Made by a program: the position numbers and the translations under genes. From DATCLS01 sp036563805 (GTDB lineage: Bacteria; Actinomycetota; Acidimicrobiia; Acidimicrobiales; VFJN01), in NCBI GenBank assembly GCA_036563805.1, contig DATCLS010000019.1, forward strand, positions 1-18,644: a stretch of 18,644 nt of DNA, read 5' to 3'. The notes below the pieces were generated by a model. That model was not told the origin of the DNA. It saw only the letters and a list, made by a program, of their open reading frames with translations, and did not search any database. Below are positions 6,755-14,657 of the stretch, one piece after another (within the stretch, counting starts at the first letter, position 1; every line of letters begins with the position of its first letter).

Positions 6755-8092
6755 TCACGTCCCCGCTCCCCGGGGCCCCTCGCCGATCACCCGCAGGACC
6801 GACGTGATGCGGTCGACGGCGTCGAGGTGGTGGAGGTCGCGGATCGTCGCCTGGAAATCGGCCTCCCGGGCCACGTGGGTGATGAACACGAGCCGGGCCT
6901 CCTCGCCCAGCCCCTCCTGCTCCATCGTGCGGATGGACACGCCGTGGCGCCCGAAGGCGCCGGCCACCGCAGCCAGCACGCCCGGCCGGTCGGCGACGTC
7001 GAGGTTGACGTAGTAGGCGGTCGACACCTCGTCGATGGGCCGGAGCCGGGCCTTGCCCAGAGCACCCACGCTGGCGTGGCTGCCCTTGGCCCGGTTGGCG
7101 GCGGCGTCGATCAGGTCGCCGAGCACGGCGCTGGCGGTCGGCGACCCGCCGGCGCCCCGCCCGTAGAACATGAGCTCGCCGACGGCCTCCCCCTCGACGA
7201 ACATGGCGTTGAAGCTGTCGCGCACCGAGGCCAGCGGGTGGTCGGCCGGCACCATCGCCGGGTGGACCCGCACGCCCACGTCGCCGCCGTTGCCGTTGCC
7301 GCCGGGGTCGCGCTCGGCGATCGCCAGCAGCTTGATGACGTAGCCCATCTTGGCCGCGTAGGCGATGTCGGCGGTGGTGATGGCCGAGATGCCCTCGTTG
7401 TAGACGTCGCCGGCCACCACCCGGCACCCGAAGGCGATGGAGGCGATGATGGCGGCCTTGGCCGCGGCGTCGTGGCCCTCGACGTCGGCCGTGGGGTCGC
7501 GCTCGGCGTACCCCAGGCTCTGGGCCTCGCTGAGGGCCTCGGCGTAGGAGGCGCCGGCCTCGGTCATCCGGGTGAGGATGTAGTTGGTCGTGCCGTTGAC
7601 GATGCCCATCACCCGGTCGATGCGCTCGCCGGCCAGCGATTCGCGCAGCGGGCGGATGAACGGGATGCCCCCGCCGACCGCCGCCTCGAACAGCAGGTCG
7701 ACGCCGGCGGACTCGGCGGCGGCGAACAGCTCGGAGCCGACGTTGGCCAGCAGCTCCTTGTTGGCGGTCACGACCGGCTTGCCGGCCCGGATGGCGGCCA
7801 GCGTCAGCTCGCGGGCCGGCTCGATGCCGCCGATGACTTCGACCACGACGTCGATGCCGGGATCGACGACCACCTCGGCGGCGTCGTGGGTCACCACGCC
7901 CTCGGGCAGGTCGACGGAGCGCTCCTTCGTCGTGCTGCGGACCGCCACGCGGGTGACCTCGAGCCGCAGGCCCGTGCGGGCGGCGATGGCGTCGGCCCGC
8001 GTCCGGATGAGGTCGATCAGCGCCGCGCCGACGTTGCCGCAGCCCAGGACGCCGACGCGCACGGGTTCGGGGGCGGAACCAGGGGTTGTCAC
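6755..8092 (-). CDS. hom: Homoserine dehydrogenase
   Basis: 445 residues from GTG 8092. Reduces aspartate semialdehyde to homoserine with NAD(P)H, the branch point to threonine and methionine. Motifs: nucleotide-binding VGVLGCGNVG (13-22), TANKELLAN, NGTTNYILTRM, and AERDPTADVEGHDAAAKAAI, the catalytic homoserine-binding region. A C-terminal ACT domain (about 365-440, YYVNLDVADRPGVLAAVAG) gives feedback control, usually by threonine. I chose GTG 8092 because a TACGAT -10 box at 8105-8100 puts transcription start at about this codon. ATG 8101 overlaps the box, and a start at 8146 lies upstream of it. The gene leads a hom-thrC operon and diverges from the acyl carrier protein gene. Confidence 0.95.
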   Translation of the reverse strand: MTTPGSAPEPVRVGVLGCGNVGAALIDLIRTRADAIAARTGLRLEVTRVAVRSTTKERSVDLPEGVVTHDAAEVVVDPGIDVVVEVIGGIEPARELTLAAIRAGKPVVTANKELLANVGSELFAAAESAGVDLLFEAAVGGGIPFIRPLRESLAGERIDRVMGIVNGTTNYILTRMTEAGASYAEALSEAQSLGYAERDPTADVEGHDAAAKAAIIASIAFGCRVVAGDVYNEGISAITTADIAYAAKMGYVIKLLAIAERDPGGNGNGGDVGVRVHPAMVPADHPLASVRDSFNAMFVEGEAVGELMFYGRGAGGSPTASAVLGDLIDAAANRAKGSHASVGALGKARLRPIDEVSTAYYVNLDVADRPGVLAAVAGAFGRHGVSIRTMEQEGLGEEARLVFITHVAREADFQATIRDLHHLDAVDRITSVLRVIGEGPRGAGT

Positions 8093-8099
8093 CCTGAGC

Positions 8100-8105
8100 A
8101 TCGTA
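8100..8105 (-). promoter_or_regulatory. -10 box (TACGAT) predicting a leaderless hom mRNA
   Basis: On the minus strand TACGAT ends at 8100, followed by GCTCAGG and then GTGACAACC. A start site 7-8 nt after the hexamer falls at the GTG itself (8092). There is no usable ribosome site for that codon on such an RNA, as expected of leaderless messages, which are common in actinobacteria. Confidence 0.5.
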
Positions 8106-8139
8106 CGAGCACGGACCGTCCCCCGGGAAAGGCGATAGG

Positions 8140-8186
8140 CCGACACACGATGCCCGTGGTCGTTGAGGTCCGCGATAGCGTGTCGG
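8140..8186. promoter_or_regulatory. Inverted repeat in the hom / acyl-carrier divergent promoter region
   Basis: CCGACAC at 8140-8146 is the exact reverse complement of GTGTCGG at 8180-8186, and a further CCGACA lies at 8210-8215. The right arm touches a TAGCGT hexamer (8176-8181) that could be the -10 of the plus-strand operon. It could be an operator; a 7-bp match in GC-rich DNA may be chance. Confidence 0.25.
8176..8181 (+). promoter_or_regulatory. Candidate -10 box (TAGCGT) of the six-gene operon
   Basis: TAGCGT fits TANNNT and lies 60 nt before the ATG of the acyl carrier protein, leaving a leader with a GGAGG ribosome site at 8228-8232. No good -35 was found at 17 nt. Confidence 0.3.
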
Positions 8187-8241
8187 GCGGACGGGCGACC
8201 CTACATGGGCCGACAGGCAGTATCGCTGGAGGCGGCGACAC

Positions 8242-8541
8242 ATGAGCTCAACGGCGGGTGACACGCGAATCGAGGGCGCGGACGTGGCCCAACGCATCCG
8301 CGCCTTCCTGGTCGACAGCTTCCTGCTGGGCGACGACACCGGCTTCGCGAACGACGACTCGCTGATCGAGGCCGGCATCGTCGACTCGACCGGTGTCATG
8401 GAGGTGGTGGCGTTCCTCGAGGAGTCGTTCGCCATCACCATCGACGACGACGAGCTCGTGGCCGACAACCTCGACTCCGTCGAGCGCCTGGCGGCGTTCG
8501 TCGGTCGCAAGCTGGCGGCCGCCGACGCGGGCGCTCAGTGA
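8242..8541 (+). CDS. Acyl carrier protein
   Basis: 99 residues, acidic and helical, with the carrier-protein signature SLIEAGIVDSTGVMEVVAFLEE. Ser49 in DST is the expected 4'-phosphopantetheine site (most carriers have DSL or DSM). Length is slightly above a typical carrier (about 80) because of an N-terminal extension. The ATG follows GGAGG (8228-8232) by 9 nt. The stop overlaps the GTG of the ligase by 4 nt, so the ligase is its probable loading enzyme. It would carry an acyl or aminoacyl thioester for the later enzymes of the operon. It is not in a fatty-acid synthesis setting, so a dedicated role is more likely. Confidence 0.93.
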   Translation: MSSTAGDTRIEGADVAQRIRAFLVDSFLLGDDTGFANDDSLIEAGIVDSTGVMEVVAFLEESFAITIDDDELVADNLDSVERLAAFVGRKLAAADAGAQ

Positions 8542-10259
8542 CGCGCCACGACATCCGGCGTAGCGGCGGCCAACTCGCCCACGACCAGCTGATCGCCAGC
8601 GCGGCGCGGCGCCCCGACGCCCCCGCCGTCATCGCCGAGACGACCCACACGTTCGGCGACCTCGATCGGGCCAGCGACGCGCTCGCCGCCCACCTGCAGG
8701 CCGTCGGCGTCCGGCGGGGCGATCGGGTCGTGATCCTGGCCGACAACTCGGCCGAGGTCGTGGTCGCCCTGTACGCCGCGCTCAAGGCCGGCGGCGTGTT
8801 CGTGGTGGTCAACCCGACCACCAAGCCGGGCAAGCTCGCCTACATCCTGCAGGACTGCGCGGCCCGGGCCATGGTCGTCCACCAGCGGGTGGCCCGTTTC
8901 GCCCTGCCGGCGCTCGCGGAGTCGCCGTCGGTCACCGCCACCGTGTGGATCGGCGGGGTGCCGGACGGCGCGGCGGGCGCCGCGCCGGGCGCCGCGGACG
9001 CCTCCGGGGCGGACGGCGCCGACCGCCGGAGCGCCGTCGCCTACGGCGATGCCGTGGCCCGCGACGCCGTCCCCGACGACCCGGGCACCATCGACGCCGA
9101 CCTCGGCGCCCTCGTCTACACGTCCGGCTCGACCGGCTCGCCCAAGGGCGTGATGCTCACGCACCGCAACCTGGTGCACAACGCCTGGTCGATCTCGACC
9201 TACCTGGGCTACCGCGAGGACGACGTCATCGCCTGCCTGCTGCCCCTATCCTTCGACTACGGGCTGTTCCAGGTGCTGATGGCGGCCCGGGTGGGCTGCG
9301 CCGTGCTGCTGGAGCGGGGCTTCGCCTACCCCCGCGACTGCCTGGCCCGGATGGCCGAGCACGGCGCGACCGTGCTGCCCGGCGTGCCAACGATCTTCGC
9401 CACGCTGCTGCAGCTGGCGCCGTTCGACGACCTGGGCCTCGACCTCGGCCGCGTGCGCATGCTGACCAACACGGCGGCCACGCTGCCCCCGGCCCACATC
9501 GAGCGGCTCGGCAAGGCGTTCCCCCAGGCCCGCATCTTCTCGATGTACGGCCTGACCGAGTGCACCCGGGTCTCGTACCTCGAGCCCGAGCGGCTGGCCG
9601 ACAAGATCACGTCGGTGGGCAAGGCCATGCCCAACACCGAGGCTTACGTCGTCGACGAGCAGGGCCGGCGGGTGCCGCCCGGCACGGTCGGCGAGCTGGT
9701 GGTGCGCGGCGCCAGCGTCATGCGGGGCTACTGGGGCAAGCCGGAGGAGACGGCGGCCGTGCTGCGGCCGGGCGACATCCCCGGCGAGCTCGTGCTCCAC
9801 ACCGGCGACCAATTCGTGGCCGACGAGGAGGGGTTCCTCTACTTCGTCGGCCGGGGCGACGACGTGTTCAAGTCCAAGGGCGAGAAGGTCAGCCCCCGCG
9901 AGGTCGAGCACGTCCTCTACGAGCTGGCCGACGTCGCCGAGGCCGCGGTGGTGGGCGTGCCGGACGAGATCGATGGCATGGCGATCAAGGCCGTCGTGGC
10001 CCCCCGGCCGGGGGCGACGCTGACCGAGGCCGAGGTGCGCCGGCACTGCCGGGCCCGGCTGGAGTCGTACCTGGTCCCCAAGCACGTGGAGATCCGGGCG
10101 TCGCTGCCCAAGACCGAGTCGGGCAAGATCCGCAAGGCGAGCCTGGCCGAGGCGCCGGGCGGGGGACCGGACGGGGCGCCGGCCGACACGACGCGGGCCG
10201 ACGCCCTGCCGGCCGAGGCGCCCGACGCCGACACGGCCGCCCCGGCGGACGCGAGGTAG
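8538..10259 (+). CDS. AMP-forming acyl ligase (ANL superfamily)
   Basis: 573 residues. It activates a carboxylic acid with ATP to an acyl-AMP and passes it to a thiol, most likely the phosphopantetheine arm of the adjacent ACP. ANL motifs are complete and in order: P-loop YTSGSTGSPKG (194-204), SMYGLTE (335-341), HTGDQF (421-426), GRGDDVFKSKGEKVSPREVE (438-457) and the catalytic lysine K530 in TESGKIRK. Residues 141-170 form an Ala/Gly/Asp-rich insertion before the P-loop, and the last 35 residues are low-complexity. It starts at GTG 8538 in a GTGA overlap with the ACP stop and ends 8 nt before the amidotransferase. It resembles the acyl-CoA ligases of exosortase A/EPS loci (TIGR03098), a comparison from memory. 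CoA as acceptor remains possible; the acid substrate is unknown. Confidence 0.9.
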   Translation: MTRHDIRRSGGQLAHDQLIASAARRPDAPAVIAETTHTFGDLDRASDALAAHLQAVGVRRGDRVVILADNSAEVVVALYAALKAGGVFVVVNPTTKPGKLAYILQDCAARAMVVHQRVARFALPALAESPSVTATVWIGGVPDGAAGAAPGAADASGADGADRRSAVAYGDAVARDAVPDDPGTIDADLGALVYTSGSTGSPKGVMLTHRNLVHNAWSISTYLGYREDDVIACLLPLSFDYGLFQVLMAARVGCAVLLERGFAYPRDCLARMAEHGATVLPGVPTIFATLLQLAPFDDLGLDLGRVRMLTNTAATLPPAHIERLGKAFPQARIFSMYGLTECTRVSYLEPERLADKITSVGKAMPNTEAYVVDEQGRRVPPGTVGELVVRGASVMRGYWGKPEETAAVLRPGDIPGELVLHTGDQFVADEEGFLYFVGRGDDVFKSKGEKVSPREVEHVLYELADVAEAAVVGVPDEIDGMAIKAVVAPRPGATLTEAEVRRHCRARLESYLVPKHVEIRASLPKTESGKIRKASLAEAPGGGPDGAPADTTRADALPAEAPDADTAAPADAR

Positions 10260-10267
10260 GCCGCGCC

Positions 10268-12328
10268 GTGTGCGGGATCGCAGGGGCCGTCGTCGGGCCG
10301 GGCCGCCGCCCGGTCGAGCTCGAGGAGCTGCGGCGCATGGTGGCCGTGCTCGGCCACCGGGGCCCCGACGGGCACGGCCTGTTCCGCGACGAGCGGGTGG
10401 GCCTGGGCCACGCCCGCCTGAGCATCATCGACCTGGCGGGCGGGTTCCAACCCCTGGCGGGGTGCGACGGCGCCGTGTGGCTGTGCTTCAACGGCGAGAT
10501 CTTCAACTACGTCGAGCTGCGGCGCGACCTGGCGGCGCTGGGCCACGTGTTCACGACCGACGGCGACTCCGAGGTCATCGTCCACTGCTACGAGCAGTAC
10601 GGGCCGCGGGCCTGGTCGATGCTCAACGGCCAGTTCGCCTTCGCCCTGTGGGACCGGCCGGCCGGGAAGCTGTGGCTGGTGCGCGACCGGGTCGGCATCC
10701 TCCCGCTGCACTGGGCCCGGGCCGACGAGGCCGGCGGCGGGCTCGTGTTCGCCTCCGAGGCCAAGGCGCTGTTCGCCGGCGGACGGGTGGCGCCCCGACC
10801 CGACCCCACCGGCCTGGCCGAGGTGTTCACCCGCTGGTCGGCGTCCGCGCCCCGCACCGCGTTCGCCGGCGTCCACAGCGTCCGGCCCGGCTCGGCGCTG
10901 GCCGTCGACGTGCGCGACCCGGCCCTGCCCGTCCACGAGGAGCCGTACTGGCGGCCCGACCTGTCCGGCTCCGACCGGTGGGCCCGGGCGTCGCTGGACG
11001 AGGCCGCCGACGAGCTGGGCGCCCGCCTGTCCGCCGCCGTGCGGCTGCGGCTGCGGGCCGACGTGCCGGTCGGCGCCTACCTCAGCGGCGGGCTCGACTC
11101 GTCGGTGATCGGCTCGCTGGTGCGGGCGGCCGACTCCAGCGAGCTCCAGACGTTCGCGGTGCGGTTCGCCGACCCGGCCTTCGACGAGACGGCCGAGCAG
11201 CGCCGGATGGCCGGGCTGCTGGGCACCGACCACCACGAGATCGTGTGCGGGCCCGAGGAGATCCAGCGGGCCCTGCTCGATGTCGTCTGGCACTGCGAGA
11301 CGCCGCTGCTGCGCACCGCGCCCATCCCGCTGTTCCTGCTGTCGGGCCTGGTGCGCGACACGTCCCGCAAGGTGGTGCTGACCGGCGAGGGGGCCGACGA
11401 GCTGCTGGCCGGCTACAGCATCTTCAAGGAGGACGCGGTCCGCCGGTTCTGGGCCCGCGACCCGGCCTCCGAGATGCGCCAGGCCCTGCTCGGCCGCCTC
11501 CACCCCGAGGTCCAGGCCGGCGACGGCCGGGCCGGGGAGATGTGGCGGCGGTTCTTCCGCCACGACCTGGCGGCCACCGGCCGGCCCTTCTACTCGCACG
11601 CCGTCCGCTGGCGGAACACGGGCTGGTCGCGGCGCCTGCTGGCGCCGGCCATCCGGGAGGCGGCCGCCACGGCGGCCGACCCCGAGGCGCTGGAGGCCGA
11701 CCTGCTGGCCGAGATGCCGCCCGGCTGGCGCGACTGGCCGCCCCTGGCCCGGGCCCAGTGGATCGAGATCGCCACGTTCATGTCGTCCTACCTGCTGGCC
11801 TGCCAGGGCGACCGGGTGGCGATGGCGCACGGCGTCGAGGTCCGCTACCCGTTCCTCGACCCGGACGTGATCGACCTGGCGTCCGCCCTGCCCACCCGGC
11901 TGAAGATGCCGGGGCTGCGCGACAAGGTGGCGCTGCGGCGCCTCGGGTCGCGCTCGCTGCCGCCCGAGATCTGGCAGCGGCCGAAGAAGCCCTACCGGGC
12001 GCCGATGACCCCCGCCCTCTTCGGCGCCGGCGAGCCCGAGTACGTGTCCGAGCTGCTGTCGGACGCCGCGGTCGACCGGCTCGGCCTCGTCGACCCCAAG
12101 GCGACCCGGCTGCTGCTCGACCGGGCCCGGGCCCGGGACGGCCACCTGGCCGGCGAGCGGGAGGAGATGGCCCTCGTGGGAGCACTGACGTTGCAGGCGC
12201 TGGGACAGGCGTTCCTGGTCGACCTGCCGAGCCGGGCGGCCGCGGCCCGCCGGCGCCTGGACGGCACGCCGCCCCAGGTGCTCGTCGACCTGACCGCGCC
12301 GGCGGACCGGGTGGAGGCCGCTCGATGA
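10268..12328 (+). CDS. AsnB-type glutamine-dependent amidotransferase
   Basis: 686 residues from GTG 10268, so that after Met removal Cys2 (MCGIAGAVVG) becomes the N-terminal glutaminase nucleophile. Class II glutaminase domain (about 1-215): HRGPDGHG (30-37), ARLSIIDL (49-56), FNGEIFNY (74-81) and DRVGILPLHWA. Synthetase domain: the pyrophosphatase loop SGGLDSS (273-279), then LTGEGADELLAGYSIFKE (371-388). It should hydrolyse glutamine, channel ammonia and amidate a carboxylate through an acyl-AMP. True asparagine synthesis is possible. Placement between an acyl ligase and a NadE-like gene, and length above E. coli AsnB (about 554), suggest a specialised substrate. The stop overlaps the next ATG (ATGA), showing translational coupling. 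Confidence 0.9.
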   Translation: MCGIAGAVVGPGRRPVELEELRRMVAVLGHRGPDGHGLFRDERVGLGHARLSIIDLAGGFQPLAGCDGAVWLCFNGEIFNYVELRRDLAALGHVFTTDGDSEVIVHCYEQYGPRAWSMLNGQFAFALWDRPAGKLWLVRDRVGILPLHWARADEAGGGLVFASEAKALFAGGRVAPRPDPTGLAEVFTRWSASAPRTAFAGVHSVRPGSALAVDVRDPALPVHEEPYWRPDLSGSDRWARASLDEAADELGARLSAAVRLRLRADVPVGAYLSGGLDSSVIGSLVRAADSSELQTFAVRFADPAFDETAEQRRMAGLLGTDHHEIVCGPEEIQRALLDVVWHCETPLLRTAPIPLFLLSGLVRDTSRKVVLTGEGADELLAGYSIFKEDAVRRFWARDPASEMRQALLGRLHPEVQAGDGRAGEMWRRFFRHDLAATGRPFYSHAVRWRNTGWSRRLLAPAIREAAATAADPEALEADLLAEMPPGWRDWPPLARAQWIEIATFMSSYLLACQGDRVAMAHGVEVRYPFLDPDVIDLASALPTRLKMPGLRDKVALRRLGSRSLPPEIWQRPKKPYRAPMTPALFGAGEPEYVSELLSDAAVDRLGLVDPKATRLLLDRARARDGHLAGEREEMALVGALTLQALGQAFLVDLPSRAAAARRRLDGTPPQVLVDLTAPADRVEAAR

Positions 12329-13317
12329 CCACGTTCGATCGGGACGTCCTGCGCATCGACGCCGAGGCGGTGGCCACCGACGTCGCCGCCGCCATCCGGC
12401 GCCACACCAACCAGCTCAAGCGGCGCGGGCTCGTGGTGGGCGTGAGCGGCGGGGTCGACTCGGCCGTGTGCGCGGCGCTGGCCGTCCGGGCCGTGGGCCC
12501 CGACCGGGTCACGGCCCTGCTCATGCCCGAGGCCGACAGCGACCCGGAGTCCACCGAGCGGGGCGAGCTGCTGTGCAAGGCCCTCGGCATCGACCACGTC
12601 GTCGAGGACATCGCCCCCGCCCTCGAGGCCCTGGGCTGCTACCGCCGGCGCGACGCCGCCATCCGCCGGGTGTTCCCCGACTTCGGGCCCGGCTGGCGCC
12701 AGAAGATCGCCCTGGCCGAGGGCCTGCTCGACCGTGACCGGGTCAGCTACTTCACGCTGGTGGTCGAGTCGCCCGCCGGCGAGCGGTCGTCGCAGCGCAT
12801 GCCGACCGACGTGTACCTCGAGGTGGTGGCGGCCACCAACATGAAGCAGCGGACCCGCAAGCTCATGGAGTACTTCCACGCCGAGGCCCGCAACTACGCG
12901 GTGCTCGGCACGCCCAACCGGCTGGAGTACGAGCTCGGGTTCTTCGTGCGGGGCGGCGATGGCCTGGCCGACCTCAAGCCCATCGCCCACCTGTACAAGA
13001 CCCAGGTGTACGAGCTGGCCCGCCACCTCGACGTGCCCGAGGAGATCAGCAGCCAGCCGCCGTCGACCGACACCTACAGCCTCCCCCAGACCCAGGAGGA
13101 GTTCTACTTCGCCCTCCCCTACGCGGAGATGGACCTGCTGCTGTGGGCCTGGCACCACGGGGTCCCGGCCGCCGAGGCGGCGCCGGTGATGGGGCTGGAG
13201 CCCGAGCAGGTCGAGCGCGTCTACCGCGACATCGTGGCCAAGCGGCGGGTGGCCGAGCGCAGCCTGCGGGACGCGCTGCTTGTGGAGAAGGTCGACCTGT
13301 CCGAGGGGCTGGCGTGA
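12325..13317 (+). CDS. NadE-like ATP-pyrophosphatase (NAD synthase family)
   Basis: 330 residues. N-type ATP-pyrophosphatase domain with SGGVDSA (41-47) and NAD-synthase family landmarks: NMKQRTRKLMEYFHAEARN (172-190), LGTPNRLEYELGFFVRGGDG (194-213) and PIAHLYKTQVYELARHL (219-235). NAD synthases adenylate nicotinate adenine dinucleotide and amidate it. This protein has no nitrilase/glutaminase domain, so ammonia must come from outside, perhaps from AsnB. It is longer than E. coli NadE (275) by an insertion at about residues 105-165, and the usual TKYGD motif reads VRGGD. Operon context (ATGA overlap before, GTGA after) and divergence suggest a biosynthetic paralogue acting on a non-NAD substrate. 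Housekeeping NAD synthase cannot be excluded from this window alone. Confidence 0.8.
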   Translation: MTTFDRDVLRIDAEAVATDVAAAIRRHTNQLKRRGLVVGVSGGVDSAVCAALAVRAVGPDRVTALLMPEADSDPESTERGELLCKALGIDHVVEDIAPALEALGCYRRRDAAIRRVFPDFGPGWRQKIALAEGLLDRDRVSYFTLVVESPAGERSSQRMPTDVYLEVVAATNMKQRTRKLMEYFHAEARNYAVLGTPNRLEYELGFFVRGGDGLADLKPIAHLYKTQVYELARHLDVPEEISSQPPSTDTYSLPQTQEEFYFALPYAEMDLLLWAWHHGVPAAEAAPVMGLEPEQVERVYRDIVAKRRVAERSLRDALLVEKVDLSEGLA

Positions 13318-14657
13318 CGGGGACCGGCGCGCCGGGGAACGGATCGCCGGAGGGCGCGCCGGCCGCCGGGGCCGCCGGCGCGCCCGGGCCCCGGCCGGGC
13401 GGGCCCGTCGGGTCGGTCCGGTCCAACGGCCGGCGGCCGGCCGCCGTCTCCCGGCCCGTGCCCGAGCGGTTCCTGCGGGGCATCACCCGCTACCGGGACA
13501 CCGACGCCGACGAGCTGCGGGCCTTCCAGCTCCGCATGTTCGGTGAGGACGCCCGCCAGCTCGACCGCCAACGGTTCACGTGGCTGTTCGAGCGCAACCC
13601 GTGCCGGTCGCCCGAGGGCGTCGGCCTCTGGGTGTGCCGGCGCGAGGGCCGGATCGTGGGCCAGCAGGCCGAGATCCCGTTCGAGCTCCGGGTCGGCGGC
13701 CGGGTGCGGCCGGCGGCGTGGGCCATCGACCTCATGGTCGACGAGGCCTGGCGCATCCGAGGCGTGGCCCCCGGCCTGATGGCCACCCAGTTGGCCGGGC
13801 GCAGCCTCGCCGGCGGCCTCAACCTGTCCGACAAGGGCAAGCGCACCTACGAGCGGGCCGGTTGGGCCGACCTGGGCGTCGTCGACGTCTACGTCCGGCC
13901 CCTCGACGTGACCCGGGCCCTGCGGCTGGCGCCGGTCTCCCCCCGCCTGCGCCGCCTCGGGCCGGCGGCCGGCGTGGCCCTGCGAGCGGTCGACGCCGCG
14001 GTGGGCCGGCTGGCCCGGGCGACCGGGCTGCGGCTGATCCCGGTCCCCCGGTTCGACGACCGGATCGACGAGGTGTGGGCGGCGTCCGCCTCCGACTATC
14101 CGGTCCTCGCCGTCCGGGATGCGGCCACCACCCGGTGGCGGCTCGACGAGCGCCCCGACCGCGACGATCTCCGGCGGTACCTGCTGTGGCGGAAGGGGGC
14201 CACGCTCGGGTACGTGGCCCTGCGGCGCAGCGTCACGGCCAACGACGCCGGCGGCGACCGGGCCGCCATCGTCGTCGACTACCTGGCACCGGCCCGGTGG
14301 GTGGCGCCGCTGCTCACCTTGGCCGCCCTCGAGGCCCGGCACGACGGCGCCGTCGCTCTGCTGTGCAAGACCCGCAACGCCCCCGCCGACCGGTGGCTGC
14401 GGGCCGCCGGGTTCGTGCGGCGGGCGTCGGTGGCCGACGAGCCCATCCGCTTCGTGTTCCGGTGCGACGAGGAGGTCGAGGGCCCGGAGGTGGCCCGGCT
14501 GGTGACCGACCCCGACGCCTGGTTCGTCACCTCGGCCGACAGCGACCTCGAGCTAGCCATGACCCCGGCCGGGGACCGTGCGGCCGCGGGCGCGGAGGTG
14601 GACGCGGCGACGGGCCCCGCGGCGGGCGAGGCGGCGGACGCGGAGGTGGGCGGATGA
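13314..14657 (+). CDS. GNAT-fold acyltransferase-like protein
   Basis: 447 residues from GTG 13314, in a GTGA overlap with the previous stop. The first 45 residues are Gly/Ala/Pro-rich and disordered. From about 50 (RFLRGITRYRDTDADELRAF) a GNAT-like region follows, with a possible acetyl-CoA loop RIRGVAPGL (147-155) and a NLSDKGKRTYERAGW segment (170-184), as in N-acyltransferase-like proteins of polysaccharide loci. A second GNAT-like half probably covers about 270-410 (YVALRRSV..., VALLCKTRNAP, LRAAGFVRR). The last 30 residues are an Ala/Glu/Gly tail. The likely role is transfer of an acyl or aminoacyl group, perhaps from the operon's ACP, to an amino group. Donor and acceptor are unknown, and the assignment is by eye. 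Confidence 0.65.
   Translation: MTGTGAPGNGSPEGAPAAGAAGAPGPRPGGPVGSVRSNGRRPAAVSRPVPERFLRGITRYRDTDADELRAFQLRMFGEDARQLDRQRFTWLFERNPCRSPEGVGLWVCRREGRIVGQQAEIPFELRVGGRVRPAAWAIDLMVDEAWRIRGVAPGLMATQLAGRSLAGGLNLSDKGKRTYERAGWADLGVVDVYVRPLDVTRALRLAPVSPRLRRLGPAAGVALRAVDAAVGRLARATGLRLIPVPRFDDRIDEVWAASASDYPVLAVRDAATTRWRLDERPDRDDLRRYLLWRKGATLGYVALRRSVTANDAGGDRAAIVVDYLAPARWVAPLLTLAALEARHDGAVALLCKTRNAPADRWLRAAGFVRRASVADEPIRFVFRCDEEVEGPEVARLVTDPDAWFVTSADSDLELAMTPAGDRAAAGAEVDAATGPAAGEAADAEVGG

Noticed and set aside
5002..6807. 601-residue plus-strand ORF across thrC
   Set aside because: It is the antisense shadow of thrC: His/Gly/Arg/Val-rich with no motif, whereas the minus strand has full PLP-enzyme motifs.
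8945..10267. Upstream extension of the AsnB frame
   Set aside because: This Arg/Gly/Pro-rich extension overlaps the ligase in another frame. The class II amidotransferase must start with Met-Cys, at 10268.
9917..12145. 742-residue minus-strand ORF across the ligase and AsnB genes
   Set aside because: It is a high-GC shadow of two well-supported plus-strand genes, without ribosome site or domain.
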